DNA of 64,000 nucleotides from Patiria miniata (GCF_015706575.1 NW_024037072.1:16369162-16433161); one strand, 5' to 3'; shown: positions 38,501 through 50,979, counted from the first letter of the stretch. The notes: a model not told the origin generated them from the sequence alone. Numbers and translations: made by a program.

Positions 38501-39169
38501 GACTGCGTTGGTAATATGAGATTATGTATTCGCGTGGCAGTTTAAGGTTGTGGATTTTTCTTTTAAACAGCGGTTTGTATAAGCGACTGTGTTTATGTAG
38601 GGAGTAAATATTGATTAGGGTAAAATGAATGTCACTTTTCTTCAATTACAAACCTTTATAGGCCGCAAATAGTCTTGACTGCCAATTTAAAGGCAAATTT
38701 TGCTTGGGATGATTGGGGCATTCTATAGATAAGAATGAAGTGAAGCAATGGAAATGTTGAGAATGTGTCGTATACTTGTATATATCCATGTATATATCAC
38801 ATAATCTTGATAATGTATGATTGTTGTTACTTGGTAATGTGAATGGAGGAAATTTAATAGCATGGTGTGTATACGTAAACGAATTTCGAAGGAATGTGTT
38901 AGAGGATAACTTTATGTAAGCTTTTAAAGTATACAGAAAAGGAGTGTATATCGTGTGCTTTGGCATAGTGTATATTTGTATTTAAAAGTATACATAACTA
39001 TATTTAAACCTATAGTTTTAAAAACACTAAGCATGCAGGAACCGTTGTTTTATTACTGTTGAACGTGACATCATCGCATTACAATGCCGTTGTAGTCTAA
39101 ATGCACACGGTGCTGAATATGACAGGATTCACAGAATGTATAGTGTTTAACCCACTTTTACATTGTAAC
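35561..39169. other. Intergenic, no gene recognised
   Basis: No coding gene recognised. 36060-36290 is GC-balanced single-copy-looking DNA. 38150-39000 is very AT-rich with TATATA stretches. Confidence 0.35.
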
Positions 39170-39851
39170 TACAGGGTAAGTAAAAAAAAAAAAGCAGAAC
39201 CCAAACCCCCCAAAATATATGTGATGTTTAAAAAAAATATGTAGCACCAAGCATAAAAATGATAGATGAAAATGTAGCTTAAAATGGGGCTTTTAGATAA
39301 AAAAATAATAAAAATACTGAAATTGCCCAATCCGTTCAAAGAATATCACCATTTAAACGCAGTGACCCTAAAACCTGTTTCGTCCACACACACAAAAAGA
39401 AGCAGTTTATTGTGTATTCTGACTGTTTTGGAACAACACGGAAAATGACACAGAATACTTGTTTCAACAACTGCCAAAAACTGTAGTACACAATATCTTT
39501 ATTAACAACCCTGGTTAGGCAAACATAAACAATATGACTTATAAAATCCACTTTTTTTAAAAGACGGGCCTTCTAATGGACTTTGTTGAATATTTTTTAA
39601 CTTTTTAACTGAGGTTTTATCGCTGGTGATGTTTGAATTGTGACAACGATTCCTGAAATTGCATTTTAGGGTCATTGTGTTTAAATAGTGATATTCTTTG
39701 AACGGATTGAGCAATTTCAGTAATATTTCATCTAAAAGTAGCTTATGAAATTGGCTTTCCAGTCATTATTATGTTTGGTGCTACATATTTTTTTTAAATA
39801 TGAAATACAATTTTTGGGTTTTGGGTTCCGCTTTTTTTGACTCACCCTGTA
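39170..39851. mobile_element. TA-flanked element with about 195-bp inverted arms
   Basis: TA at 39170-39171 and 39850-39851 brackets 678 bp whose ends are CAGGGTAAGT and (reverse complement) CAGGGTGAGT. The arms stay alignable for about 195 bp, sharing AAAATATGTAGCACCAA, AATCCGTTCAAAGAATATCA and TGACCCTAAAA, and enclose about 285 bp of loop. A TA duplication is the known signature of Tc1/mariner-type insertions. No transposase motif is recognised in the loop, so it is non-autonomous. Confidence 0.8.
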
Positions 39852-40071
39852 GTATTATGACATGAAATGATAGTAACATTAATATGTACAACAAAAATGT
39901 GGAGCGTATTCTAGCTCTCCAAAATGCTGCTAATTTGTTTTGGTGTGAGGTGGGATGAAATTGTAACTTTCGTCGGTTCACGAATCATTGTTTCCCGAAA
40001 TGTTTTATTGTTTTTAGAGGAAGGGGGAACACATACTTACTTGATGTGGCCACATTTACATCAGCTATTAA

Positions 40072-40251
40072 CTGTGTGGTATTCGAGTCCCTGCAAGTCC
40101 ATCACAAAGTCCATCACAAGTCATTCAGTCTCAAGTCAAGTCACAAGCTATTCACATGAACTTTTACAAAAGCATTCCTTTGTCGTGATTCCTCCAGTTT
40201 CTTGTCACTGGCTTTGTGAAAGGACTTGTGATGGACTCGAATAGAACACTG
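40072..40251. mobile_element. hAT-like mini-element, 180 bp
   Basis: It is flanked by an exact 8-bp repeat GCTATTAA (40064-40071 and 40252-40259). The ends are inverted, 16 of 19 bases matching: left CTGTGTGGTATTCGAGTCC, right (reverse complement) CAGTGTTCTATTCGAGTCC. Inside lie repeats of AAGTCCATCACAA and its complement, so much of it can fold. No coding capacity. Confidence 0.75.
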
Positions 40252-40656
40252 GCTATTAATAGGATAAAACATACTGAAAGATGTAACAAAATATATCTTG
40301 ACTGAGCTATACAGGTGATATGGATCATATCACCAATCAATGTCTATACATCATATGTACATGTTTCATTAGACTGGATCCCCGCTGAGTATGTGTAAGC
40401 AACAAGAAAAGAAAGTGCGGTTTTTATTCAGCAAATAATATGAATCATTACATTGTGCAATTGTACGCGACCCTTACGACCAGAAGGACGTGGCAGGTCT
40501 GCACTAATCTCTTGCTGAAGGGAAAACCCCCCAAGTGTTCATTCCGTTGGCACGTAGATTATCCTTGTAATATAGTGGTAATATTTAATAAAGTGAAGTG
40601 ATTGCAATATTATTCGAACTCTTTTGAATGACACAGTGTAATCATGCTTGCCTCTT

Positions 40657-40978
40657 CAGGCGCGGATCCAGAGGGGGGACCCCCCCAGCTCTGACTCAAT
40701 TTTTTTTTTTTATAGAAATTCATTAAAAATAATTTGACACCCCCTCCCCCATGCTCTGACACCCAAAATATAATACTGGTAATAAGATATGCCTGTGCTC
40801 AAAATACGGACAGAGCCAGTATTGTACACTGTTATGTAATATAGTGTTAATGATCGTCGGATTTGAACAGCGCCCCCATTGAAAATAGAAAAACGAGCCC
40901 CCCCCCCCTCCCCCTCCCCTATTGATTGTACAGAGACCAAGTGTCCGGAGATAAAACCCTGTCTACATTTCAGCACTG
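40657..40978. mobile_element. C/G-run MITE-like element, inverse copy of 27416-27667
   Basis: It begins CAGGCGCGGATCCAGAGG, matching the reverse-complemented right end of 27416-27667. Read on the minus strand, its body shares GCGCTGTTCAAATCC and CACTATATTAC with that copy. Its far end stops near CATTTCAGCACTG and lacks the GGATCC end, so it is truncated or rearranged there. C-runs at 40897-40919 are prominent. Confidence 0.55.
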
Positions 40979-43900
40979 ATTTGCTGATGAACCTCCCCCC
41001 CCCCCTCCCCCCGTGCTCTCGGTGTTGTGCAGTTGCTTGCTTGCAAATTTGACAATTGAAAATGTTGGTTGGCCGGCCCTTCCGTCGCGTTCTGAACACT
41101 ATCTAAGAGGATTCGCGGGAAAGAAACAGCTTGGATGGCTAGGATCGAAGACCTCCGATGTAACAGAGGACGGTTTCTATGTCATGACCATAACAATCTG
41201 ACAATCAGAATAATTATGATAAGTAGGGAGGAAAAGTATACCTTACCAATCAATTTTACCGCATCAATGTTATGGTTCGTGTTTACATCCAACCTCATTC
41301 CACGCTCCGTTGCAAACGGGAGCACCATCCTAATGCACAGCAATCACGCAACTGCAATCACGCAACTGCAATCAGGCACTCTGACCTTTTTGCCTGAAGT
41401 GTGTATGCTTTATTCTTTACCCCGGCCGTACCCAGGAATCTCAAAATACTTAATATTGCATCGATAACGGTGTCTCTCTAATAGTCCGCTTCAGACGAGA
41501 CGAAACGGGATGTGTATGGCGGGGCTTTTCTCGGCGTGTAAAAACTGCTTTCCCCTTGAGGTTTCCCGATTGTTGGATACGACAAGCCATTATCCTCCGA
41601 TGACATAATTCATTTAATGTCCCGGCCAGCTCGGGAATTCGTGCTTGCTCATCATTCTACTTCATATTTTCTACCCTGTCGGGGGGTTCCACTTAATTCA
41701 TATTTCCGCCTAAAATTGTGAGGCCGTTGTCTGTCTTTTAATATAAAAGGCAGAAACGCAGTGATTGATTCGAGCAAATTAAAATGGTCAACCGCGGAAC
41801 AAAAATAGCGTAGAATGTTAGTGCGTATGGTAAGGTTTTGATTTATTATATTTATAAGTTGGTCACTGGCGCTTGCATTCATAACCGCTGAAATGCATAA
41901 CTGCTGACTGCTGTCGTTCAAAAGATCATTTCGGTCAATTATTAGTTTTCTGTGTGCATACTGCAACCATGCATGTAGATGTGTTTTGCTATTTTAACTT
42001 GAAAACACAAGTATACCCATGCTGACCAACATGCGTGGAACAAATTAAAGCAGTACACTTCTAAGATAGCTGCCATGCATATGCTTTATTGCTGGTACTA
42101 CTTTATGGGTCAATCAGCTGCGTCAGATACCCGGGTAAAGCCATTTGACACCATTGTCTTTTGTACTCTTTTCACTTGTGCGGGAGTTGTGCCTCTTCTC
42201 GCCTCAAACTTATCGTGTCTCTTCACACACGTTCTAAAAAAAAAAATGAGACATCAAAATAGGCCTATACCTTAACATAACCAGACTTGCAACGGAAAGT
42301 TTGCCCCTGCCGTCATTTAGCCTGTTTTGCATATTCAGTATCAAACCATCTTCCTTTAAACAAAACATCAATTAACCCCGCCGAGTTAGAAAACCTACAT
42401 ATCACCAAATTCCTAAAATAAACCTCTCGTTGTAATCAAAGAAGCACGCGACAGTGACATTGATTACAAGGGCAAGAGGCTTAAGACAGCGGTCAACCAG
42501 AAACATTCACACAAACTGACGTGAGTGTGTACGGAATTTAGACGTCCGCGGGGCTAGAATGTAACTGTACCCAATCACCAATGGGGCAAATCTAGTTTCG
42601 GCACGGTGGAATTCTTGCACGGCCGCGCCAGAAAGCGAAGGGGTCGTACGGTATAGGCATGCATCCAACGATTTGTGATGGATACCGTATACCACAAGCA
42701 AATCGATACCAGTGTACAGTGATGATCGTTGGCTTGCCCAAACCCCGCTAGTTTTGTCGCAGGCGGTCATGTGCGGTTCATGTTTCGTTTTTAAGCAACA
42801 TTGTTCCATACGGTGAAAACACCAAGCGATTTTCTCCGTGTCGGGTGGTTTCCTCAAATCCACCAGTTTGACTTGAGGCGGTATCAGGACGGCTCACGTT
42901 TCGGTTTCAAGCACGATCGTGCTATGATTGGAGATATCTTGGTATTATTGAAATCTATACAGCTTGAATAAAGCTACCAATATTAGCAACAAAAAAATGT
43001 AATGTAACTTATGCGCCATAATCATATCGGTACATCAAAATGACATATTCATACATAATTCATACCCGATGCCATAGGCCTATTCCTACAAAAAAAGTAC
43101 GATTTTAATAGCATATTAATACTTCAGCTCATCATTAAGTTAAACTTTCTCGTTAGTCTTTATTACACTTTCCAACTGTCAAAAGTATTATCGTAAACAT
43201 GCACTTATTTTATATTAATTAAGGAACTTTTTTAAGCAGGGTAGCACGAACAACAGTTATGCCAACTCGGACCGGTTGTATAAGTTTAAGCTGACACTCT
43301 TTCGTCAGTTAAATTTGCAGTTCAAGAAAACGGTAAATTAATTTCAAAACAAATCTTTTAAGATTTAATCACTTTCTTTTGTTTTCATTTGTTTTTAAAG
43401 CCAGCGCAGGACGGGATCAATAAAATGAACATTCACAGCTGCATTTCAAGACTTTCAAAACATCAATAAATAATGGTATACCATTCAAACGTGAATGCGA
43501 GAGTGATGTTTATCGCTACCTGAAGTATCACGCCATCAAAACGAAAGCTACCCAGCCTTGATAATTTACGGCCCGATTGTTTACAAATGTTTGCCCAATA
43601 TTAGCTCAACTCTTCAGGATTTTAGCGAACCAGTATACCAAAGAATGTTTCTTCAAAGAAATCTCGTTCACGGTTTTAAAGTGTCACTCCAAAGACACGA
43701 ACCCACTTGTATTTGGGAGCAAAACTGCAGTAAATGTCAGCGCATTCGGTTTTAATTGTGTGATAATGCGCGCATGGATCTATTATTATATCGGTGAGGT
43801 TTCTGGAGAGCAGTTCAATTTCTGTTGATAATGGGCGGTGTTGGTTAATATATTTCCAGGTATTGGCGCCAGGGATACAGGTGAATTTGGCAGCCAATCT

Positions 43901-44530
43901 GCGTCAAGTGTTTATTGCTTTCAAGGTTTGGTATGATGAGGCCCGAGTAAATTGCTCGCCTAATTGCTCGTCTGCCGTACCACGTAGCGCTCTTTCATGG
44001 TCGTCACACATGGTCGCCATACGTTAACATTCTGCCAGCCGTGTATTTTAAACCTTAACAGCGATGACATCTAAAATCCAAATACTGACAAAACTGTTAC
44101 ACATCCCAACAGGGTTTCCCCCAAACCAAAAATGAGTCTTCAGTCGCTATAGAAATTCTCTTCATGGCAAGACCTTCAATATATTTTTGAATAATGGAAA
44201 TCAATAGGAACATTTTCACCAACACAATATCCGCATCATCATCCGGATGATACATGTTTTCCTTTCTGCTTGGCTGCCCTTTTCTTGAGGCCCAGGGTGG
44301 AGCAACCACACAACTGTTGTTTTTAGTTCTGTTGGTCGTTTTGCCTGAGGGGTTTTGTTTTGCATCAGCAGGCCGCGCCTATGCATTTATACATTTTCCT
44401 TCACGTTTCCCTGTCATGTTCCCCTGCTTTATTTTTTACCTCAATGAAAAAAAACCCAGCATGCATTATCCAAACTTGCCTCATTAATTCAAATATTTTG
44501 CTTTTGTTTGTTCGAGGACATATGCATCAG
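40979..44530. other. Intergenic, no gene recognised
   Basis: No gene recognised. A 14-bp unit AATCACGCAACTGC repeats about 2.5 times at 41342-41375. GC-balanced patches at 41465-41640 and 42500-42920 are possible regulatory DNA on composition only. Confidence 0.35.
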
Positions 44531-44709
44531 CATGGGCGTCGCCAGGATTTTTTCTAGAGGGGGGCAAAAATTTTTTTGGCCAAAAAATGCTTGTATTTCT
44601 CAACACATTCTCGATTTATCAGTTTTAGAGGGGTGCAGGGACATCCCCCCCAACTCATTAAATTTACACCACTTTGTCTTCGCGCCTCTTTTTCTTTTTA
44701 TTTTCATTT

Positions 44710-44740
<31 letters not shown>

Positions 44741-44802
44741 GCTTTTCCGGGGGGGGGGGGCAAGTGCCCCCCCCCCTTGCTCCCCCCCTCGCGACGCCCA
44801 TG
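44531..44802. mobile_element. hAT-like non-autonomous element, 272 bp
   Basis: It is bounded by an exact 8-bp repeat TGCATCAG at 44523-44530 and 44803-44810. Terminal inverted repeats are perfect over 12 bases: left CATGGGCGTCGC, right GCGACGCCCATG. A T-run of about 20 bases, then ten G and a C-run, occupy the right half and can pair with G-runs. No transposase. The intact duplication and ends suggest a young insertion. Confidence 0.85.
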
Positions 44803-45984
44803 TGCATCAGTAACAAAGATTCCTTGCTATCTTTCATGTCTCTGCGCGAAAGCGCCATTTTGAAATAAAAGAAAAGCTGCATAGGCCTATACGACACGAT
44901 GACTGACGCGTAATACTATGTACGTTCATTGCTATCACATGTATGTAAAAATCCATTGAAGCATGTCAATTAAGAAACCCAACCGTACAAAGGGGCTAGC
45001 TACACATTAATAATGTTAAGCTCATGTAAAGTTTTCCTGTCAATTTAATTTGCTCCCAAGCATAGTCTATTTATTTTGTTGTATGTGTAACCGCTGTGGT
45101 TGTCTTATGGTGCCCGGGTTCGTTTTATCACTATGACCTTGGCGTAATTTACCCCAGAAATATATAAATTAGGTTGCTTTTTATTTTTGGTTTTTATTTT
45201 AATAAGATATGACTTTCAGGCGAACTGCTTGTATGTAAAAAAAAAAAAAAAAAAAAATGCTAAGATCGTGTTAGTCTAACCAATTTCAATTACATCTTTC
45301 TAGCCGACAATGTACATCGTCAGCATAAAACAAGGAAAACTCCAACATTGCTGAGTGTTCTGCTCTTGCGCAATTAAAAGTGCCAATATTGCTGTTCAAT
45401 TACCGAACACGGACCTCGGAACAGTCAGGGACGCACGTGCGATTCAACACGGTACACCCCTTAGTATCTGAAACGCAATCTATTGGCGTATTTTCAGTCC
45501 AAATACCGGCCGTGTTGACAAAAGATGCACCGTTCCGCCTAGCTCGAGTCCGTTGATCCCTCTCAATGGTTCATGGAAGGTATCAGGTCACTCAAATCTA
45601 TTCCATTTTTTTTTCGAGACTGTCTCAAGATTCCTGACTTTTAGTCCACAAAGAAGAGTCTTTATACCTGTCGTGCCCTCTCTTCTCGTCAATGAAAAAA
45701 AAAAATCAAGTAAGAAATACCAAGCGGATACTAGTATGATAACCTCTTTCAACCTTTGCACTTAAGGGATTTGTGACAGCGCAACATGGATCATCTTGGG
45801 CCACTTTCATTGCAATGCAGAAAGGTTGTGCTACCTATAGCAGAGAAGTTGTGCTGATCGTATAGACCTTTATTTTATTTATAAACATTAAGCGCTATTT
45901 TGTATGTATGGCTATCTGTGCATAACTTACAACTGTGATCGGCCAATATTTTTGACCAAAAGGGTACATTTTAAACCCGCTCTA
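44803..45984. other. Intergenic, no gene recognised
   Basis: No gene recognised. A homopolymer of about 21 A lies at 45237-45257, not attached to a recognisable retroposon body. Confidence 0.4.
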
Positions 45985-46190
45985 TTTATTGTATTGTATG
46001 GTATTGTTTTATTTTCCATTTGTCACAAACAAATACAGTGCTAATGCAACAATTAATTAATACAATAAATCAATTTAATAATATGCTAATGCAACAGTTT
46101 GATTAATTAAACATAAATTGTGACAGATTGGGGAACAAGGAAGAAGCCTAAGCTTCTACAGACCCTAGTCCCGTTTGTGAAAAACTTATG
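45985..46190 (-). mobile_element. LINE-like 3' tail (minus strand)
   Basis: Read on the minus strand, a GGCTTCTTCCTTGTTCCCCA segment is followed by GTGACAAATGGAAAATAAAA and then an ACAATACCATACAATACAAT simple tail. This resembles the 3' untranslated end of non-LTR retrotransposons of marine invertebrates as I recall them. No reverse-transcriptase coding is visible next to it, so it is a 5'-truncated copy. Confidence 0.35.
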
Positions 46191-46671
46191 AAATAAACAA
46201 TAATTATAGCTATAATTTAAATCATTTAACAATAAATAAAATCAGAAAAACTGAAGGAACACCTCAAAAAACCTGATTTACAATATAATACTTGTTTAAG
46301 ATGGAATGAGACTATGATGCACGTCTTATATAATACCGGAAATAAGTAGATTTTTTTAAAATGTCTTTTGAATCTATGGAGGTACGATCTTTAGATGTCA
46401 TTTTGTATTGACTTACGCTTGTAAAATATTTACACATATACATCACAACACAAAGGTATTATTGTTTTGCCATGGCGGCCGCCCATAGTTTGCTATCCCG
46501 TGGTTAGCAAAAAGTGCGGCTGTCACGTAAAGCAAAATACACTTTGATGTCTATTATATACATACAAATGTCTGTCATATATACATGTAAGCGTATTTTA
46601 TGTCGGAGACGAGCTAACGCTTGCGCGCTGTGGTACTGAGCAAATTATCCCACTGAAGTAAGCATGCACGT

Positions 46672-47003
46672 TGTTACAACTAATAATGTAGTAACCAACG
46701 GATGACGTATCACCAACCGATAATGTCGCACAAATTGACCGATACTGTATCACTAACCGATAATGAAACAAAAATTGACCGATAGTGTAGTACAATATAC
46801 TACACTATCGGTAAATTGGTGTTACAGAATCAGTCCTAACCGATAATGTAACGAAAATTGACTGATAGTGTATAGTAACATTTACTACACTATCGGTCAA
46901 TTTCTGTGACATTACCGGTTAATGATACAATGTCGGTTAATTTGTGTGACATTATCGGTTGGTGATACGTTATCCGTTGGTTACTGCATTGTCAGTTGTA
47001 ACA
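46672..47003. mobile_element. Foldback element, 332 bp, with nested hairpins
   Basis: The ends TGTTACAAC and GTTGTAACA are perfect inverted repeats. The outer arms (46672-46790 and 46890-47003) pair almost throughout, sharing AGTAACCAACGGAT, CGTATCACCAACCGATAATG and CAAATTGACCGA. Inside, two further hairpins of ACCGATAGTGTAGTA type lie at 46779-46814 and 46861-46898. Repeats of CCGATAATG and its complement build the whole element. No clear target duplication and no coding capacity. Confidence 0.8.
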
Positions 47004-47995
47004 TGTTCTTTGCTGTACTTTCTGCTTGGTCTCCGTGATATAGACAGTATGAAAGCTATATTAGCAGAAAACCGTGTGCTTCGCAGCGCCATAAAATTAG
47101 ACTTAAAACCAAGTTTGGACTTGTTCCCTGGAGCTATAGTTTGTATCGGTCATCTAACAGATAACCGATATTAAAGATGTAAAGGACTGTCAGTAGGCTC
47201 TACGACATACTTTACAATGTAACATTATTTAATCTCGTTTACAGAAACTATATTAATGTGCCAATTGTGCAGTTTTTGTTATTATTTTTTTTGCTATTTG
47301 TAATTTCAAAAGGGGATTCATTTAGGGGATTCGGACTCGGGACAAAAACAGATCCAACTGTCTAAGTCAATCAACCCGCTCATTGTCGTAGCCGCACACT
47401 TTCAATTTCATTTAAAAATTTCGGCCGTCAAGAGAGCATTTAGCTTTCTTTGAGATAATATCGTGTACAGGGAGTGGGCTCGAGCTCTGCGGTTTAAAGT
47501 GAATACTGCATTCAAATAGAAATTGTTGCGCAAACCGCAATCTGGCAATGCCACACATATTAGCTTACACAGTGCCTATTTCAGCTCTCTGTAACACAAC
47601 ACCCGGACCAAATTTACCTTTTTAGAACGAAACGGATATTCGGAGATTAAAAACATTTGATTATTTTTATTGTAAGCAACGAGAAAGAAAAAGAAGCAAG
47701 GGGACTTAGGGATTCTATTTTATCCTACGGGAGAAGTCAATGTTTGGACAGTCTGCTGAAGTAGCTACTAGATCCTTGCAAATTGCGACCTCAGGGGGTA
47801 TTCGCTTGTCCTTGTAAACAGCTTTGGTCTTGATTTTTAAAAGAAGAAAATCATGAAAATGCGACCTGAATTTTGCACTTGATTTGAAAAGTCGCATAGC
47901 CCAAAATATTAGTTTCATTCACTGCATTGATCTTTATTTTGGGGTGTTATTTTTTCTACGAAAAAAATTGAAAGCTTATGCCTATTTGATGCTTT
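47004..47995. other. Intergenic, no gene recognised
   Basis: No gene or repeat recognised. Confidence 0.4.
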
Positions 47996-48519
47996 TTAAA
48001 GGGAAAATACAACATTTGCAAACATCAAAAAATAAAACTACCAAATCATTTTGAAATACCTTGCTGGACTGTTAGTGAATGACAGTGTAAAGCATCCTGT
48101 AAAATCATGGCACCTGGTATACTGTCATTTTCAAGAAAAGTGGTATTTTCGTAACAATTTCCAACGCTGATCGGCCGATCAGCGTTGGAAAAAACTGTTG
48201 TTTTTTTTCAAATACTGGCCCCAGTTGACCATCGCACTTGTTTGCAATCGGTTACACACCTATGAACGGGTACAAGCCAGCTAGACTGGTTCCCTGACCT
48301 TACAATTCCCCAATATATGTAAACTGCTCTGTTTCTTCTTAAATGGAGTCAGGGAACCAGACTACAGGAAAATGATTGTTTTTCTTGGTTTTTATAGCAT
48401 TTTCGAACCAAAAACCTCAAAAAAGTCAGTGTAACTATATTTGCCATATATTTCCAACCCCCCAATTCCATCCATTTCTGAAAATTACAGCAAAAGCAAA
48501 TGATGTATATTCCCTTTAA
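47996..48519. mobile_element. TTAA-flanked element, copy 1 (524 bp)
   Basis: It is bounded by TTAA (47996-47999, 48516-48519) with ends AGGGAAAATAC and (reverse complement) AGGGAATATAC. It is homologous end to end with 60372-60892. It contains a perfect 28-base palindrome at 48161-48188 and a second hairpin of GACTGGTTCCCTGAC type at about 48283-48362. No coding capacity. Confidence 0.85.
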
Positions 48520-50632
48520 GAAACGTCAATTTCAAAGTATGGATTAGGATTTTAAGGGTTTTCATACAAGAAACAAGCCTTTTAAAATTCAGCAACCTGA
48601 TGGATTGATGCTTTCTTTTGTCTTTCCTCGAAAAAAAATACATCAAGCACATTTTCTCCTCAGTTGGAAAAGCAAGAGACTGAGATCCACAGCGAGATAT
48701 AATGAAAACTCTTTCCAATAAAAGATGGCACGAATGAATTGTCGATATCGCTTTGACTTATGGGAATATAATTACCAAATTTGTATCGGTGCAAGTTGGG
48801 GGAATATAATTTGGCAGTAACTCAACCACGCGAATAAGTATTTTTATTTGATCGATTTAAAACATCTAGCCTACTGTATGTATTCATAATTTTTATCTGC
48901 TCATGGTTTCTGCACGAGGATCACTACTGTGATGTATATGAATTCTTTCATCGTACCATCTCGACAGGAAGGCCACACTTAGCTGAGCAATAGTTGACGC
49001 CGTGCCGACACAGTTTTCATTCTCCTAAAAATGTTTTCATTAGAACAAAAATTTTACAACCTCGCGATGCAGACATCTAAGCCTTTTTGTAACTAACTAC
49101 TTTATGTGTGACTGCGCACCCACTCGCAATTTATAGGAACAGTTGCGCTGTTTGAATGTGCAACTGCAAGCGAGAAATTACTCTCCCTGGTGTTAAATTG
49201 AATGACTGGTCAGACAAAGCGGAGACATTGATTGCTCGAGCGGTAGAAGCACTGACGACGAGATAACGGGCCGTGAAGGCGGAGAGTCCCCGCCAATGAT
49301 GCCTCATTTACGGAGAGGGAACTCGAGACTTGCTCCCTTGAGAAGGAAAAAAAATCACAAAACAGCCAGGTATATTTTACTTGTTTTTGAACAGCTAATC
49401 AAAAATATATATATTCCAACCTGTTTTGCTAGATGTGTGACTGTTCTTCAAGAAAGTTTTCCAACGCAAAAAGTGAACCTAGGACTAGACGATTTTGATT
49501 TCAAATCGCTCTCACTTAGGATTAAATACTTTGAAAACTAATTCGGTCAAATCTCGTGTCAGATTGATATGATTGAATAAATTTTACTTTAAATCGTCGT
49601 GTCCTTACTTTTAGTCGGACGCAGTGAATTTCTGGTCCTTGAAAAGAGGAAAGATTCTTTCGAAATGACTGTACCCCCTTCACACAATTAAAAGAAAATG
49701 GAGCAAACGCCAGATTATTATATATTTGAAATAAGATAAAGTAAAAGAAGTATATTTATATATACAGATTAACTTCAAGGTTTGGAAACCTTTTTAACCA
49801 TAATTCTTGTCAACATGTCACGGCTATAGTCCCATTTCACCGAATCAAGATAATTTGTTTAAAACTGCAAATTTTAAACGTCGCATCCTTGAAGAACCCC
49901 GATGGAAATTTGAAAATTACACCTTTTTTTTCAACATCGTTCGAAATAGGCAAATCAGGCGGATCTCATAATTACCGTAACTGACACTTGGTACATGTAT
50001 ATTGTTACACGAGCGAATGTCATGACAAGGGCTTCACTTCAAGGTATCAATGACGATAAATATAGTACCGACTACAAGATTCAAACAATATTGATTTTGC
50101 GATACACCTCTTTGTATGTTCATTAAAAATAAGGTTTTTCTAATTTAATATTTTTCAATTTTATTCATTTTTTGTTTCAATTAGGTTTTTTTTCTTCGAC
50201 TTAATATGAGATGGGAAGATGTTTACCTTGCGTTTGTTCAAGATCTGTGCGCTATTTTTGTTGGATTGAAAGGTTAAATTAATCTACGAACCGCGCCTGA
50301 ATATTATAGCTAATTTACGTTTATGAGGACGGTACGTGACGTGGATGCTTAGTCGGCCAAATGCTGCTGTTTTGACCCCTTTCCTGTCATTTTGCATTAA
50401 TGCGTTTTTCTTCTTCAATGCACATTTCATTCATAATGGCAATGATCAGTGTTGTTGTAACTTGTATAAACTAATGCAGTTTTGTACCATGCATCTTTTT
50501 GTACACAAATTTTGTTGTTCACTGTATTTCTGGCGGTTGAGAAAACAAGGTCAAATTCGGCTGGTATAGAACCACCCACAACCTCCCCCACCCCCACCCT
50601 CCACCTCAGCCCCCTCTCTCCCCCCCCCCCCC
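48520..50632. other. Intergenic, no gene recognised
   Basis: No gene recognised. 49195-49335 is GC-balanced single-copy-looking DNA within AT-rich flanks. Confidence 0.35.
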
Positions 50633-50644
50633 GAGATACGCTCT

Positions 50645-50934
50645 ACACTGAAAAATTGCCTGTTAATTCTACCCAAGAAAGGGTGAAAACTGGAACTACC
50701 CAAACTTGGGTTGTTCTATAACCAATTGTTTGGGTTAGAATTTATGTTAAATTCAACCAAAAGTTGTAGTCATACAAGACCAAATTAAATTTGGTCTTGA
50801 ATGACCACAAGTTTTGGTTGAATTTAGCAGAAATTCTAACCCAAACAATCGGTAGTAGAACAACAACCCAAGTTAGGGTAGTTCCAGTTTTCACCCTTTC
50901 TTGGGTAAAATTAACCCAGGCATTTTTTCAGTGT
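50645..50934. mobile_element. Near-perfect foldback element, 290 bp
   Basis: The two 145-bp arms are inverted copies of each other, from ACACTGAAAAATTGCC at the left to GGCATTTTTTCAGTGT at the right, meeting in a palindrome GACCAAATTAAATTTGGTC at 50778-50796. On both sides lie C-runs joined to GATACGCTCTA (50635-50645 and 50961-50971), so the flank itself is duplicated. No coding capacity. Confidence 0.85.
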
Positions 50935-50979
50935 GTGCAACCCCCCCCCCCCCCCCCCCCGATACGCTCTATGCAATGA

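Noticed and set aside
44664..44897. Lys-rich and Pro-rich small open frames
   Set aside because: They are the T-, G- and C-runs of the 272-bp mobile element read as codons.
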